A DNA stretch of 13,566 nucleotides. Origin: JAQBYK01 sp964499425 (GTDB taxonomy: Bacteria > Patescibacteriota > Gracilibacteria > UBA1369 > LOWO2-01-FULL-3). Of this stretch, positions 1 through 7,060 are shown piece after piece; the first letter of the stretch is position 1, and every line of letters begins with the position of its first letter. The stretch covers positions 1 through 13,566 of the forward strand of contig CAZCLD010000036.1 in the NCBI GenBank assembly GCA_964499425.1, written 5' to 3'. Made by a program: the position numbers and the translations under genes. The notes under the pieces were generated by a model. That model was given only the letters and a program-made list of their open reading frames with translations. It was not told the origin of the DNA and did no database searches.

Positions 1-213
1 CCGATAATCCTAAATTATTGGGACGGAAACCAAGGCCCTATGCTAAAAACAGGCATGACTTTAGCATTAGAGCCCATTTTCTCTGTTGGCACAAGCGAAA
101 TGCATACACTTAAGGATAATTGGACCCTAGTAACCAAGGATCGTTCTCCCGCAGTTCAAGAGGAAAACACTATTTTGATCACTCAAAACGGTGCAGAGAT
201 TTTGACTAATTAA
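1..213 (+). CDS. map: Methionine aminopeptidase, C-terminal part (5' end outside window)
   Basis: The first 213 bases read in frame 1 as 70 residues ending in TAA. They match the C-terminus of type I methionine aminopeptidase, the cytosolic metalloenzyme that removes the initiator Met from new proteins. The stretch GMTLALEP (fragment residues 18-25) carries the Glu that binds metal (E204 in the E. coli enzyme). The later VQEENTI (52-58) carries the second metal Glu (E235 in E. coli), although the usual His after it is Asn here. The end NGAEILT is typical of the family. The position just before infA is the classical one in the spc operon (secY-adk-map-infA). The other metal ligands, two Asp and one His, lie upstream of the window. 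The identification is secure although only the tail is visible. Confidence 0.93.
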   Translation, partial: PIILNYWDGNQGPMLKTGMTLALEPIFSVGTSEMHTLKDNWTLVTKDRSPAVQEENTILITQNGAEILTN

Positions 214-229
214 AATAAGGAAAAACCAC

Positions 230-302
230 TTGCATAAGCTACTTCTCTAATGTAAAATCCAATAGCTTTTTTCGTCTAATTTCGTTAAAAAAGGGCATCT
301 AC
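230..302 (+). promoter_or_regulatory. Candidate promoter and leader of infA
   Basis: The 89 bases between map and infA are the longest gap inside the ribosomal cluster. They contain TTGCAT at 230-235 and TAAAAT at 253-258, separated by exactly 17 bases. The -10 matches the consensus at five of six positions, while the -35 is weak. Transcription from here would give infA a leader of about 40 bases containing a T6/A6 inverted repeat (267-272 and 287-292). No Shine-Dalgarno motif stands right before the ATG; the nearest purine run is AAGGG at 291-295, close to it. This may be a secondary promoter inside the operon. AT-rich DNA produces such matches by chance. Confidence 0.35.
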
Positions 303-533
303 ATGGGAAAAGACGACACTATCGAATTGCAAGGAACTGTCATAGAACCTTTACCCAACACTGAATTCAAAGTAGAGCTCGAAAATGGAAATGTTATTAC
401 TGCACACCTCTCGGGAAGAATGCGCATGCATTACATCAAAATCCTTCCTGGAGACGGTGTCACGGTACAACTTAGTACTTACGACCTAACAAAAGGACGA
501 ATCACATATAGACATAGTGGTAAAAAAACATGA
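303..533 (+). CDS. infA: Translation initiation factor IF-1
   Basis: This encodes the small OB-fold initiation factor that binds the 30S A site and helps IF-2 and IF-3 select the start codon. At 76 residues it is slightly longer than the usual 72. The family pattern is clear: GTVIEPLPNTEF (11-22), VELENG (24-29), AHLSGRMRMHYIKILPGD (34-51) and the C-terminal YDLTKGRITYR (60-70). The ATG at 303 gives the normal N-terminus (MGKDD-IE). The TGA stop shares bases with the rpmJ start in an ATGA overlap, which suggests translational coupling. Its place after map and before rpmJ is the classical order. Confidence 0.96.
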   Translation: MGKDDTIELQGTVIEPLPNTEFKVELENGNVITAHLSGRMRMHYIKILPGDGVTVQLSTYDLTKGRITYRHSGKKT

Positions 534-646
534 AAGTAAGGGCATCAGTTAAAAAAATTTGTGACAAGTGTCAAGTTATCAAGAGAAAGGGTGTAATTAG
601 AGTAGTTTGCAAGAAAAATAAGCGGCACAAGCAGAAACAAGGCTAA
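530..646 (+). CDS. rpmJ: Ribosomal protein bL36
   Basis: This 38-codon gene begins at the ATG inside the ATGA overlap with infA and ends at TAA 644-646. The protein starts MKVRASVKKIC and ends HKQKQG, which is almost the standard bL36 sequence, and its 38 residues equal the E. coli length. bL36 is a zinc-ribbon protein of the large subunit. The four ligands are present: C11, C14, C27 and H33. Some bacteria carry a second, zinc-free form, so this copy is the zinc-binding (C+) type. It follows infA directly, as in most bacteria. A long hairpin comes after the stop. Confidence 0.95.
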   Translation: MKVRASVKKICDKCQVIKRKGVIRVVCKKNKRHKQKQG

Positions 647-654
647 TTGAAACT

Positions 655-696
655 TAGGTAGTCAGTATTCTTTCCCCCAAGAGTGCTGACTACCTA
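655..696 (+). promoter_or_regulatory. Long inverted repeat (RNA hairpin) between rpmJ and rpsM
   Basis: Bases 655-672 pair with 679-696. The outer eleven pairs (TAGGTAGTCAG with CTGACTACCTA) are perfect. The stem then continues for seven more pairs, including two G-U wobbles, to a six-base TCCCCC loop, giving an 18-bp hairpin. No T-run follows on either strand, so it is not a typical intrinsic terminator. It fills most of the 67-base gap before rpsM and ends 17 bases before its ATG. Likely roles are an RNase III-type processing site, a binding site for a ribosomal protein exerting feedback on the downstream genes, or a DNA operator. The pairing is seen directly; the role is inferred. Confidence 0.7.
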
Positions 697-713
697 GAAT
701 TTAATTAGACCTG

Positions 714-1088
714 ATGGCAAGAATCGCAGGTGTAAACCTACCCAAAGAAAAACGCATTGAAGCTGCCTTAACTGTAATCTTCGGTATAGGAAGAAGCCTT
801 GCCACAAAAATCGTAAAAGATTCAGGAATAGAAAAAGACTGTAAGGTAAAAGACTTAACTGAAAAAGAGGTTGGAACACTTCGTGAAATCATTGAAAAGG
901 TACAAACTGAAGGAGACTTGAAGAGGAAAATAGCAATGGACGTCAAACGTCTACAAGAAGTCGGGTCTTACAGAGGATTTAGACACAAAAAAGGACTACC
1001 CGTAAGAGGACAAAGAACCAGATACAACGCTAGAACTCGAAAAGGTAGAAAAAAGACCGTAGCTAATAAGAAAATCGTAACCAAGTAA
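714..1088 (+). CDS. rpsM: Ribosomal protein uS13
   Basis: This is the small-subunit head protein that contacts 16S rRNA, forms bridge B1 with the 50S subunit and touches the P-site tRNA. The 124 residues fit the family (about 118-125). It begins MARIAGVNLP and has the helix-hairpin-helix core around FGIGRSLA (24-31). The C-terminal rRNA/tRNA-binding segment is GSYRGFRHKKGLPVRGQRT (84-102), followed by a basic tail. The ATG at 714 gives the standard N-terminus. No Shine-Dalgarno site precedes it. TAGAAT at 695-700, thirteen bases upstream, could be the -10 element of a short-leader promoter but has no good -35. The stop is two bases from the rpsK start. Confidence 0.97.
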   Translation: MARIAGVNLPKEKRIEAALTVIFGIGRSLATKIVKDSGIEKDCKVKDLTEKEVGTLREIIEKVQTEGDLKRKIAMDVKRLQEVGSYRGFRHKKGLPVRGQRTRYNARTRKGRKKTVANKKIVTK

Positions 1089-1090
1089 TC

Positions 1091-1540
1091 ATGCCAGAGG
1101 AGAAGAAGAAAAAAGAAGAGGCAAAAGCCCCAAAGAAAGAAGAGAAGAAACCCACAACAACCAAGGCCGCTAAGAAATCTCGAAAGAGACGAAGCGTTGA
1201 GATTGGGAATGCTTATGTTCAAGCTTCATACAACAATACAATTATCACTCTCACAGAACCCAGTGGAGATGTAATTTCTTGGAGTTCTGCAGGAGCAAGT
1301 GGTTTCAAGGGAGCTAGAAAAGCCACACCTTATGCCGCTCAAATTTCAGCTGAAAACGCAGCCGAAAAGGCAAAAGTGTTTGGCCTTGAAAGAGTTCATG
1401 TCCAAGTAAAAGGAGTTGGCAGTGGCAGAGAACAAGCAATAAGAGGCCTATCCGCAAGCGGACTTAGTATTTTATCGATAACAGACTTAACACCTATACC
1501 ACATAATGGATGTCGTAAGAAAAAACGACGCCGAACTTAA
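1091..1540 (+). CDS. rpsK: Ribosomal protein uS11 with Lys/Glu-rich N-terminal extension
   Basis: uS11 lies on the 30S platform near the mRNA exit and the anti-Shine-Dalgarno end of 16S rRNA. The family core starts near residue 36 (VEIGNAYVQASYNNTIIT) and includes SSAGASGFKGARKATPYAAQ (65-84). It ends ITDLTPIPHNGCRKKKRRR, close to the invariant C-terminus. Residues 1-35 are an extra, highly charged tail rich in Lys, Glu, Ala and Pro, with no counterpart in E. coli uS11 (129 residues against 149 here). The tail resembles the shorter one on uS9 in this window. An internal start that removed the tail is unlikely, because ATG 1091 sits exactly two bases after the rpsM stop, the same spacing as rpsK-rpsD and rpoA-rplQ. 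Confidence 0.96.
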   Translation: MPEEKKKKEEAKAPKKEEKKPTTTKAAKKSRKRRSVEIGNAYVQASYNNTIITLTEPSGDVISWSSAGASGFKGARKATPYAAQISAENAAEKAKVFGLERVHVQVKGVGSGREQAIRGLSASGLSILSITDLTPIPHNGCRKKKRRRT

Positions 1541-1542
1541 TC

Positions 1543-2157
1543 ATGTCAAGATACAGAGGACCAATAACCAGGCTATCAAGAAGACTCGGAGTAATGCTCT
1601 TCACGCACGGCAAGAGTAAAACAAAAGCATTCGAGAAAAAAGGATATAAACCTGGAGAACACGGACAAAAACGCTTTTCTCAACTATCTGAATACAACAA
1701 ACAGTTAAGAGAAAAACAAAAAGCACGCCACATGTACGGCATAAGTGAAAAGCAATCAAAAAAATACTACAAACTGGCAAACTCTAGTGATGAGATAACA
1801 GGTATGAAATATTTACAATTACTCGAACAAAGACTAGACAACACAATCTTCAGATCAGGAATCGCAAGTTCCAGACCACAGGCAAGACAAATGGTAAGTC
1901 ATGGTTTAGTAGTGCTAAACGGAAAAAGAGTAAAGACTCCATCAATACAAGTAAAAGAAGGAGACAAATTTGAGGTCCGTACAAAGAGTAAAAGTTCAAA
2001 ACTGTTTGATCAGGCCAAAGGTTCTAAATACAAAACACCCAAATGGCTCAACTCAAACCTGAAAGATCTAAAGGGAGAAGTAGTCGCATACCCCGATAAA
2101 GACGACATTGAGCAAATAATCGAACATCAACTTATCACTGAATTCTATTCTAAATAA
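1543..2157 (+). CDS. rpsD: Ribosomal protein uS4
   Basis: uS4 is a primary 16S rRNA-binding protein that nucleates assembly of the 30S body. The 204 residues match the usual length. It starts MSRYRGPITRLSRRLGV. The S4 RNA-binding domain lies at about 95-150 (RLDN at 97-100, SSRPQARQMVSHGLVVLNGKRV at 109-130). The N-terminal region lacks the four zinc-binding Cys found in some uS4 proteins, so it is the zinc-free type. In many bacteria uS4 is the translational repressor of this operon (known for E. coli); I see no matching pseudoknot that I can prove here. The start is two bases after the rpsK TAA and there is no Shine-Dalgarno site. Confidence 0.97.
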   Translation: MSRYRGPITRLSRRLGVMLFTHGKSKTKAFEKKGYKPGEHGQKRFSQLSEYNKQLREKQKARHMYGISEKQSKKYYKLANSSDEITGMKYLQLLEQRLDNTIFRSGIASSRPQARQMVSHGLVVLNGKRVKTPSIQVKEGDKFEVRTKSKSSKLFDQAKGSKYKTPKWLNSNLKDLKGEVVAYPDKDDIEQIIEHQLITEFYSK

Positions 2158-2173
2158 TTAACAACTGCCCACC

Positions 2174-3148
2174 ATGCATCAAATCCAAGAAGAAATTGGA
2201 ATACCCAAAATAAAAACCGATGTAATCGGTGACAATCATGTCATTTTCACAATGGGCCCTCTACCTACAGGATACGGTGTAACCCTTGGAAACGCCATTC
2301 GTAGAGTCCTTTTATCATCGCTTCCAGGTGCCTGTGTTACCGCTATCAAAATCGATAGTACTAACCACGAGTACTCAACTATCAAAGGAGTGAAGGAAAG
2401 CGTACTTGATATTACGCTAAATCTAAAGATGCTAGACATTAAGAAATCTGACACAAAACCATCTACGATAACTTTAGAAACTTCCAAGAGCGGAGAAATC
2501 CATGCCAAAGACATAAAATGTCCTGCCGAAGTAGAAATTCTAAATCCAGATCTATACATTTGTACAGTTGAAAAAGGCAGCAAGCTAAAAATAGAGATGC
2601 GCGTTGAAAAAGGCGTTGGTTATATTCCTGCAACTGTAAGACAAAAGGACGAGTCAGACCCAAATGTCATTCTACTCGATGCCCTTTATACTCCAGTAAA
2701 GAAAGTACGTTTCGATGTTGAAGCCACACGTGTCGGACAAATGACTAATCTTGATAAGCTAACTCTAGAAGTAGAAACAAATGGAACAGTCACAAGTGAA
2801 GAGTCTCTAAAATTCGCTTCAAACGTACTACAATCCTACTTCAACCTATTCAACACAGACAATATCATGGTTGAAGAAGACTATATGTCAGATATCAAAT
2901 CTATCTTAGAAAAAGAAAAAGAAGAGGAAGCTAACAAGCCAAGCCAGGAATCATACACACCAATCGAAATTTTGGGCTTCTCACCTAGAACTCTAAATGC
3001 CCTCATCAACGGAGGCATCGGGTCAATCGAACAACTATCAAAATGTACAGAAAGCAAATTGTCCAATTTAAGAGGCTTCGGTAAGAAAGCTCTTAATGAG
3101 GTTGCAGCTGCATTAGAAAAGAAGAATTTATCCTTATCTGAAGACTAA
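2174..3148 (+). CDS. rpoA: DNA-directed RNA polymerase subunit alpha
   Basis: The alpha subunit dimerises to scaffold assembly of RNA polymerase, and its C-terminal domain binds promoter UP elements and activators. At 324 residues it has the normal length. The N-terminal domain (about 1-235) shows the dimer motif TLGNAIRRVLLSSLPGA (37-53) and VEKGVGYIPA (144-153). A charged linker rich in Glu and Lys (about 243-258) leads to the C-terminal domain (262-317), with two helix-hairpin-helix-like turns, ending LRGFGKKALNEV. R272, in PRTLN, aligns with E. coli R265, the main DNA-contact residue, so binding to UP elements is probably retained. It lies 16 bases after rpsD and two bases before rplQ. 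Confidence 0.97.
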   Translation: MHQIQEEIGIPKIKTDVIGDNHVIFTMGPLPTGYGVTLGNAIRRVLLSSLPGACVTAIKIDSTNHEYSTIKGVKESVLDITLNLKMLDIKKSDTKPSTITLETSKSGEIHAKDIKCPAEVEILNPDLYICTVEKGSKLKIEMRVEKGVGYIPATVRQKDESDPNVILLDALYTPVKKVRFDVEATRVGQMTNLDKLTLEVETNGTVTSEESLKFASNVLQSYFNLFNTDNIMVEEDYMSDIKSILEKEKEEEANKPSQESYTPIEILGFSPRTLNALINGGIGSIEQLSKCTESKLSNLRGFGKKALNEVAAALEKKNLSLSED

Positions 3149-3150
3149 GC

Positions 3151-3504
3151 ATGAGACACAAAGTCAAAAAAGTAAAACTCGGATCAGATAAAGACCACAC
3201 AACTGCCTTAATTCGAAATTTGGCAATGTCGGTAATAATTTATGAAAAAATTAAAACCACTGCTACCAAGGCAAAAGCTGTACAACCATTCATAGAGAGA
3301 CTAATCAATATTGCCAAAGGAGAAGACAAAAAAACCGCCATCAGAAGAATAGAAAAGCTCCTTCAGCACGATAACAGCTCAAAAAAGCTACTTGATGTAA
3401 TAATCGAAAAGTACAAAGATCGCAATTCTGGATACACCAGGATTACAAAACTCGGCTATAGAAACGGCGATAATGCCCCAGTAGTTCAATTAGAATTAGT
3501 ATAA
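3151..3504 (+). CDS. rplQ: Ribosomal protein bL17
   Basis: This is a large-subunit protein near the polypeptide exit tunnel. The 117 residues match the family. Recognisable parts are MRHKVKKVKLGSDKDHTTAL (1-20), where the first residues bind 23S rRNA, and IRNLAMSVIIYEKIKTT (21-37). The C-terminal segment GYTRITKLGYRNGDNAPV is near the end. The usual HR-LGR-HR-L motif at the N-terminus is changed to HKVKKVKLGSDKDH, which is divergent but in register. The start is two bases after the rpoA stop (TAAGCATG), suggesting reinitiation. It follows rpoA as in most bacteria. Confidence 0.96.
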   Translation: MRHKVKKVKLGSDKDHTTALIRNLAMSVIIYEKIKTTATKAKAVQPFIERLINIAKGEDKKTAIRRIEKLLQHDNSSKKLLDVIIEKYKDRNSGYTRITKLGYRNGDNAPVVQLELV

Positions 3505-3508
3505 TCAC

Positions 3509-3937
3509 ATGAAAACTCACATCCCAAAAAAAGATGATATAGATCGAAAATGGTACATACTCGATGCAAAAGGCAGAACACTAGGCCGGATTGCTACCGG
3601 TATCGCAAACAAACTAAGAGGCAAAGATAAGCCAATTTTTTCCCCTCACATGGATTGCGGTGATTTTGTTATCGTAATAAATGCGGAAAAAGTAAAACTT
3701 ACTGGGAAAAAAATGTCAGACAAAATGTATTATCGCCATTCAGGTTTCCCAAGCGGGTTAAAATCCGCGAGCGCAAAAGAGGTCTTAGAGAAAAAACCCA
3801 CAAAAGTACTTGAATTAGCTGTAAGCGGTATGTTACCAAAGAACAAGCTAAGAAAAGTATTCATGAAAAAGCTTAAGCTTTACGCAGGAGAAGAACACCC
3901 GCACGAAGCTCAAAACCCACTAGTTCTAGAAGTATAA
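3509..3937 (+). CDS. rplM: Ribosomal protein uL13
   Basis: uL13 is an early-assembly large-subunit protein. The 142 residues equal the common length. Family segments are KWYILDAKGRTLGRIAT (14-30), then GDFVIVINAEKVKLTGKK (51-68) and YYRHSGFPSGLK (74-85). The region VSGMLPKNKLRK (105-116) and the end KLYAGEEHPHEAQNP (123-137) are close to the E. coli sequence. It starts four bases after rplQ without a Shine-Dalgarno site. rplM and rpsI are a separate operon in E. coli but follow rplQ directly in many bacteria, as here. Confidence 0.97.
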   Translation: MKTHIPKKDDIDRKWYILDAKGRTLGRIATGIANKLRGKDKPIFSPHMDCGDFVIVINAEKVKLTGKKMSDKMYYRHSGFPSGLKSASAKEVLEKKPTKVLELAVSGMLPKNKLRKVFMKKLKLYAGEEHPHEAQNPLVLEV

Positions 3938-3948
3938 TTCTAAAGAAA

Positions 3949-4392
3949 ATGCCAACAAAAAAAGCAAGCAAAGAAGAAGAAGCAAAAAAAGCTCCAACTC
4001 CAAAGGGGAAATACCACTATGCAAATGGGAAACGTAAAAGCTCCATTGCAAGAGTAAGACTTTATAAAGGAAGCGGAGAAATCACAATTAACAACTCTCC
4101 AATCAGTAAGTATATGACCGTTAAAAATCTTATCGGCCTAATCAAGTCACCATTCACACTTACCGGAAACAACCAAAAATTTGATGTAAGCGCAGTGATA
4201 ACAGGTGGCGGAATAAGCTCACAGGCAGAAGCACTAAGACATGGAATATCAAAAGCTCTGGTAGAAGCAGACCCTCTAAACAAGCCAACTCTCAAGAAAG
4301 CAGGTCTCCTAACACGCGACTCTCGAACAAAAGAACGTAAAAAATATGGTCTTAAGAGAGCCCGTAAAGCACCTCAATTCTCAAAACGTTAA
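3949..4392 (+). CDS. rpsI: Ribosomal protein uS9 with charged N-terminal tail
   Basis: uS9 sits in the 30S head, and its C-terminal Arg reaches the P-site tRNA anticodon. The core begins at about residue 21 (YHYANGKRKSSIARVRLYKG) and includes GGGISSQAEALRHGISKAL (85-103). The terminal SKR (145-147) is the invariant tRNA-contact end. Residues 1-20 form an extra charged tail (KEEEAKKAP) similar in style to that of uS11. At 147 residues it is longer than the 130 of E. coli. It starts eleven bases after rplM and appears to be the last gene of the ribosomal cluster; a new promoter for the ATPase follows. No terminator hairpin is visible after it. Confidence 0.97.
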   Translation: MPTKKASKEEEAKKAPTPKGKYHYANGKRKSSIARVRLYKGSGEITINNSPISKYMTVKNLIGLIKSPFTLTGNNQKFDVSAVITGGGISSQAEALRHGISKALVEADPLNKPTLKKAGLLTRDSRTKERKKYGLKRARKAPQFSKR

Positions 4393-4409
4393 ATTTTTCA
4401 CCGTAAATT

Positions 4410-4440
4410 TGCTAGAATAGAAAAAATCTACTCTTTCCTA
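4410..4440 (+). promoter_or_regulatory. Extended -10 promoter upstream of the ATPase gene
   Basis: TGcTAGAAT at 4410-4418 is an extended -10 element with five of six matches to TATAAT. The region where a -35 would lie, near 4389-4395, is AT-rich but shows no good TTGACA match, which is tolerated when TGn is present. The ATPase ATG is at 4440, 21 bases after the -10, so the mRNA leader would be only about 14 bases and has no Shine-Dalgarno motif. This is sequence inference only. Confidence 0.45.
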
Positions 4441-7034
4441 TGCCCACTGCAAATACAACGTATCTTGAAAATGGCCTATCCTCAGCCGAATATCATGCTA
4501 ATTTACGCAAATTCGGACCTAACGAAATCCCAAGCAAAAAAGAATACACCGCTCTAAAAATCTTCCTTTCACAATTCTCATCATTCCTAATAATCATACT
4601 CATAATTGCGGGGAGCATCTCTATTTTCCTCGGAGAGATTATTGATGGATTCGCGATATTCGCCATCGTCATAATTAATTCAATAATTGGGTTCATACAA
4701 GAGTACAAAGCTGAGAATGCTGTTGCAGCGCTTAAAAAGATGGTAGTTCCAACAGCCATTGTTATAAGAAACGGAGAGGAAAAAGAGATACCAATCAGAG
4801 AACTGGTTCCAGAAGACCTGATACTAATCTCTGAAGGAGAAAAAATGCCCGCAGATTGCGAAATCCTTGAAGCATTCTCTCTAAAAGCAGATGAATCAAT
4901 GCTTACAGGAGAGAGTGTCCCCGTAAATAAGACTGTTGGAGAAGGAAAGGACGGAAAGCTATTCAAAGGAACATTAGTAACAACAGGCCGCGCCAAAGCC
5001 AAAGTATACGCCACAGGAATAAACACCGAATTTGGAAAAATCATTCATCTGGTCTCAAAACAAGAGAAATCCCGCTCCCCTCTCACAATCCAGCTAGATA
5101 CCCTCGGGAAAAAAGTCGCTCTAGTAACACTCGTACTCATCGCAATCCTATTCATATTGGGCTATCTACGAGGAATTGATGTCGTAGAAATGCTCATGAC
5201 CGCAGTAGCACTTGGCGTATCAGCTATACCTGAAGGAATGCCGATCATAGTCACTCTCACCCTCGCCCTTGGAGTACAGGCAATGGCCCGCAAAAAAGCT
5301 ATCACAAGAAAAATGAACTCCATAGAAACCCTCGGAGCTACTACTGTGATCTGCTCAGATAAAACAGGTACCCTCACACTAAACGAGATGACGGTAAAAC
5401 AGGTGGACACTTGTAACGGCAACAAAGAGATACCTGGTGTAGGTTACAAATTTGACGAAAAAACAATCCTAAACAAACCAGCAGAAAAAAAACTGCTCGA
5501 AATATGCGAAAACTGCAACAACTCTTTCGTCGACAAAAACATCATCGGCGACCCAACTGAAATCGCACTAAAAGTCCTAGCGAGAAAAGCAAACTATGTA
5601 AAAAAATATAAAGAGCTAGACGAAAACGTATTTACTTCTGAGAGAAAAATGATGAGCTCCCTACACAAAGTAAATAAAGGAAAAGAGATTTATGCAAAGG
5701 GGGCCTTTGAAGAAATAATCAAACGATGCAAATTCATTCTCAAAAATGGAAAAGTCGTAAAACTATCAGCATCTGACAAAAAACTATTCAGCAAAATAGC
5801 AGAAAAACATGCAAGAGAAGCACTCCGCGTACTTGGTTTTGCATACAAACCCTTTAAAAAGAAATTTGATGAAAAAAATCTAATATTTGTAGGAATAGTA
5901 GGAATGATCGATCCACCACGGAAAACTGTCCCAAAATCCATAAAAATAGCTCAGGAAGCAGGTATTAGAATTAAGATAATAACTGGTGATAATGCAATAA
6001 CAGCCCGAGCCGTAGGAGAAAAAATCGGCTTAAAAGTCAAGAACGTGACCCTCGGCAAGGATATCGACAAACTCAACGACAGAGATCTAAAAAAACTAAT
6101 ACAGAAAACTGAGATCTTTGCGCGCACAAAACCACAACACAAGTATAGGATAGTAGACCTTCTCCAACGCAGCCATCAGGTCGTAGCAGTCACTGGAGAC
6201 GGTGTAAACGACGCTCCAGCCATCAAACACGGAGATGTAGGTATAGCAATGGGCATCAAGGGCACAGAGGCCACTAAGGAAGTAGCAGATATTGTCCTAA
6301 AAGACGACAACTTCTCCACAATAGTCACCACCATAGAGGAAGGACGCCGCATCTATCACAATATTCTAGCATTCATTAAATACATGCTCTCTGCCAATTT
6401 CGACACAATCATGGCGGTTGGCGTACTGACCATACTCGGCTATCCCCTGCCAATTCTACCACTACAAATCCTTTGGATAAATATAGCAACAGACGCTCTA
6501 CCTGCCCTTGCGTTAGGCCAATCCAAAGCCTCACCCGGCATCATGCAAGAAAAACCACACACCAAAAATGAGAACATTTTTAAGAAATTTTTCGGCTTCA
6601 TAATGATCGCTGTCATCTTTCAAACAGCCGCAAACCTATTGATTTACTTCCATGGTGTTGGTTTAGACTCCGCAGCAGGCATTGATACAGGAGACCTCTC
6701 CATAGCCTCCTACACCCGAACCCTCGTATTTACCCAAATAGTAATGTTCGAACTCTTCTTTGTATTTGTTTGCAAAGAAGAAAAATCTGTCACTCTAAAA
6801 TCACTGGTATCCAACAAAGCGCTCATTCTCGCAGTTTTAGCATCATTTATACTGCAACTTGGTATGCTCTACTTGCCATTTATGCAAACCGTCTTCAAAA
6901 CCATGCCACTCGGACTAAAAGAATGGGGCTTTGTCGTTATCCTAGCCTCAACCGCTTTCATAGTACCAATGGTCACCAATTTCGCAAAACACATCTTTAG
7001 CCGCTCCCACCGCTCCGGAGCTCCAAAGGCCTAA
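4440..7034 (+). CDS. P2-type cation-transporting ATPase (Ca2+/Mn2+-like)
   Basis: This is a complete 864-residue P-type ATPase that pumps cations across the cytoplasmic membrane. Domains in order are an N-terminal cytosolic cation-ATPase segment (1-40), M1-M2 (about 45-88), the actuator domain with TGES at 156-159, and M3-M4 with PEGMP at 264-268. The phosphorylated Asp is D307 in DKTGT. The nucleotide domain has KGAF (420-423), and the P domain has TGDN (515-518) and TGDGVNDAP (585-593). M5-M10 follow. By alignment with SERCA, the site II residues E265 (M4), N681 and D685 (M6) are present, whereas the M5 site I Glu is T656. One bound cation per cycle, as in PMCA/SPCA-type pumps, is therefore likely; substrate Ca2+ or Mn2+ is an inference. 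The last codons (SGAPKA and stop) lie inside a 49-bp repeat, so the native C-terminus may have been replaced. It starts 47 bases after rpsI. Confidence 0.93.
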   Translation: MPTANTTYLENGLSSAEYHANLRKFGPNEIPSKKEYTALKIFLSQFSSFLIIILIIAGSISIFLGEIIDGFAIFAIVIINSIIGFIQEYKAENAVAALKKMVVPTAIVIRNGEEKEIPIRELVPEDLILISEGEKMPADCEILEAFSLKADESMLTGESVPVNKTVGEGKDGKLFKGTLVTTGRAKAKVYATGINTEFGKIIHLVSKQEKSRSPLTIQLDTLGKKVALVTLVLIAILFILGYLRGIDVVEMLMTAVALGVSAIPEGMPIIVTLTLALGVQAMARKKAITRKMNSIETLGATTVICSDKTGTLTLNEMTVKQVDTCNGNKEIPGVGYKFDEKTILNKPAEKKLLEICENCNNSFVDKNIIGDPTEIALKVLARKANYVKKYKELDENVFTSERKMMSSLHKVNKGKEIYAKGAFEEIIKRCKFILKNGKVVKLSASDKKLFSKIAEKHAREALRVLGFAYKPFKKKFDEKNLIFVGIVGMIDPPRKTVPKSIKIAQEAGIRIKIITGDNAITARAVGEKIGLKVKNVTLGKDIDKLNDRDLKKLIQKTEIFARTKPQHKYRIVDLLQRSHQVVAVTGDGVNDAPAIKHGDVGIAMGIKGTEATKEVADIVLKDDNFSTIVTTIEEGRRIYHNILAFIKYMLSANFDTIMAVGVLTILGYPLPILPLQILWINIATDALPALALGQSKASPGIMQEKPHTKNENIFKKFFGFIMIAVIFQTAANLLIYFHGVGLDSAAGIDTGDLSIASYTRTLVFTQIVMFELFFVFVCKEEKSVTLKSLVSNKALILAVLASFILQLGMLYLPFMQTVFKTMPLGLKEWGFVVILASTAFIVPMVTNFAKHIFSRSHRSGAPKA

Positions 7035-7060
7035 CCTGTTAATTTAACTGCTCCGGAGCT
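7012..7060 (+). repeat. 49-bp palindromic direct repeat, copy 1
   Basis: This is identical over all 49 bases to 7503-7551. It begins and ends with the perfect palindrome GCTCCGGAGC and also contains GGAGCTCC, AGGCCT and the near-palindrome GTTAATTTAAC. The two terminal palindromes can pair with each other as a 10-bp stem. The layout resembles paired REP (BIME-like) units. The left part encodes the last residues of the ATPase, whose TAA is at 7032-7034. The right edge directly touches the transposase stop codon at 7061-7063. Confidence 0.9.

Noticed and set aside
655..696. Intrinsic terminator after rpmJ
   Set aside because: The stem is long enough, but no T-run follows on the plus strand or on the minus strand, and essential genes of the same operon continue directly after it.
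4493..5044. Minus-strand open frame of 183 codons opposite the ATPase
   Set aside because: It lies wholly inside the ATPase gene in antisense, has no recognisable domain or start context, and its length is explained by the codon use of the sense gene.
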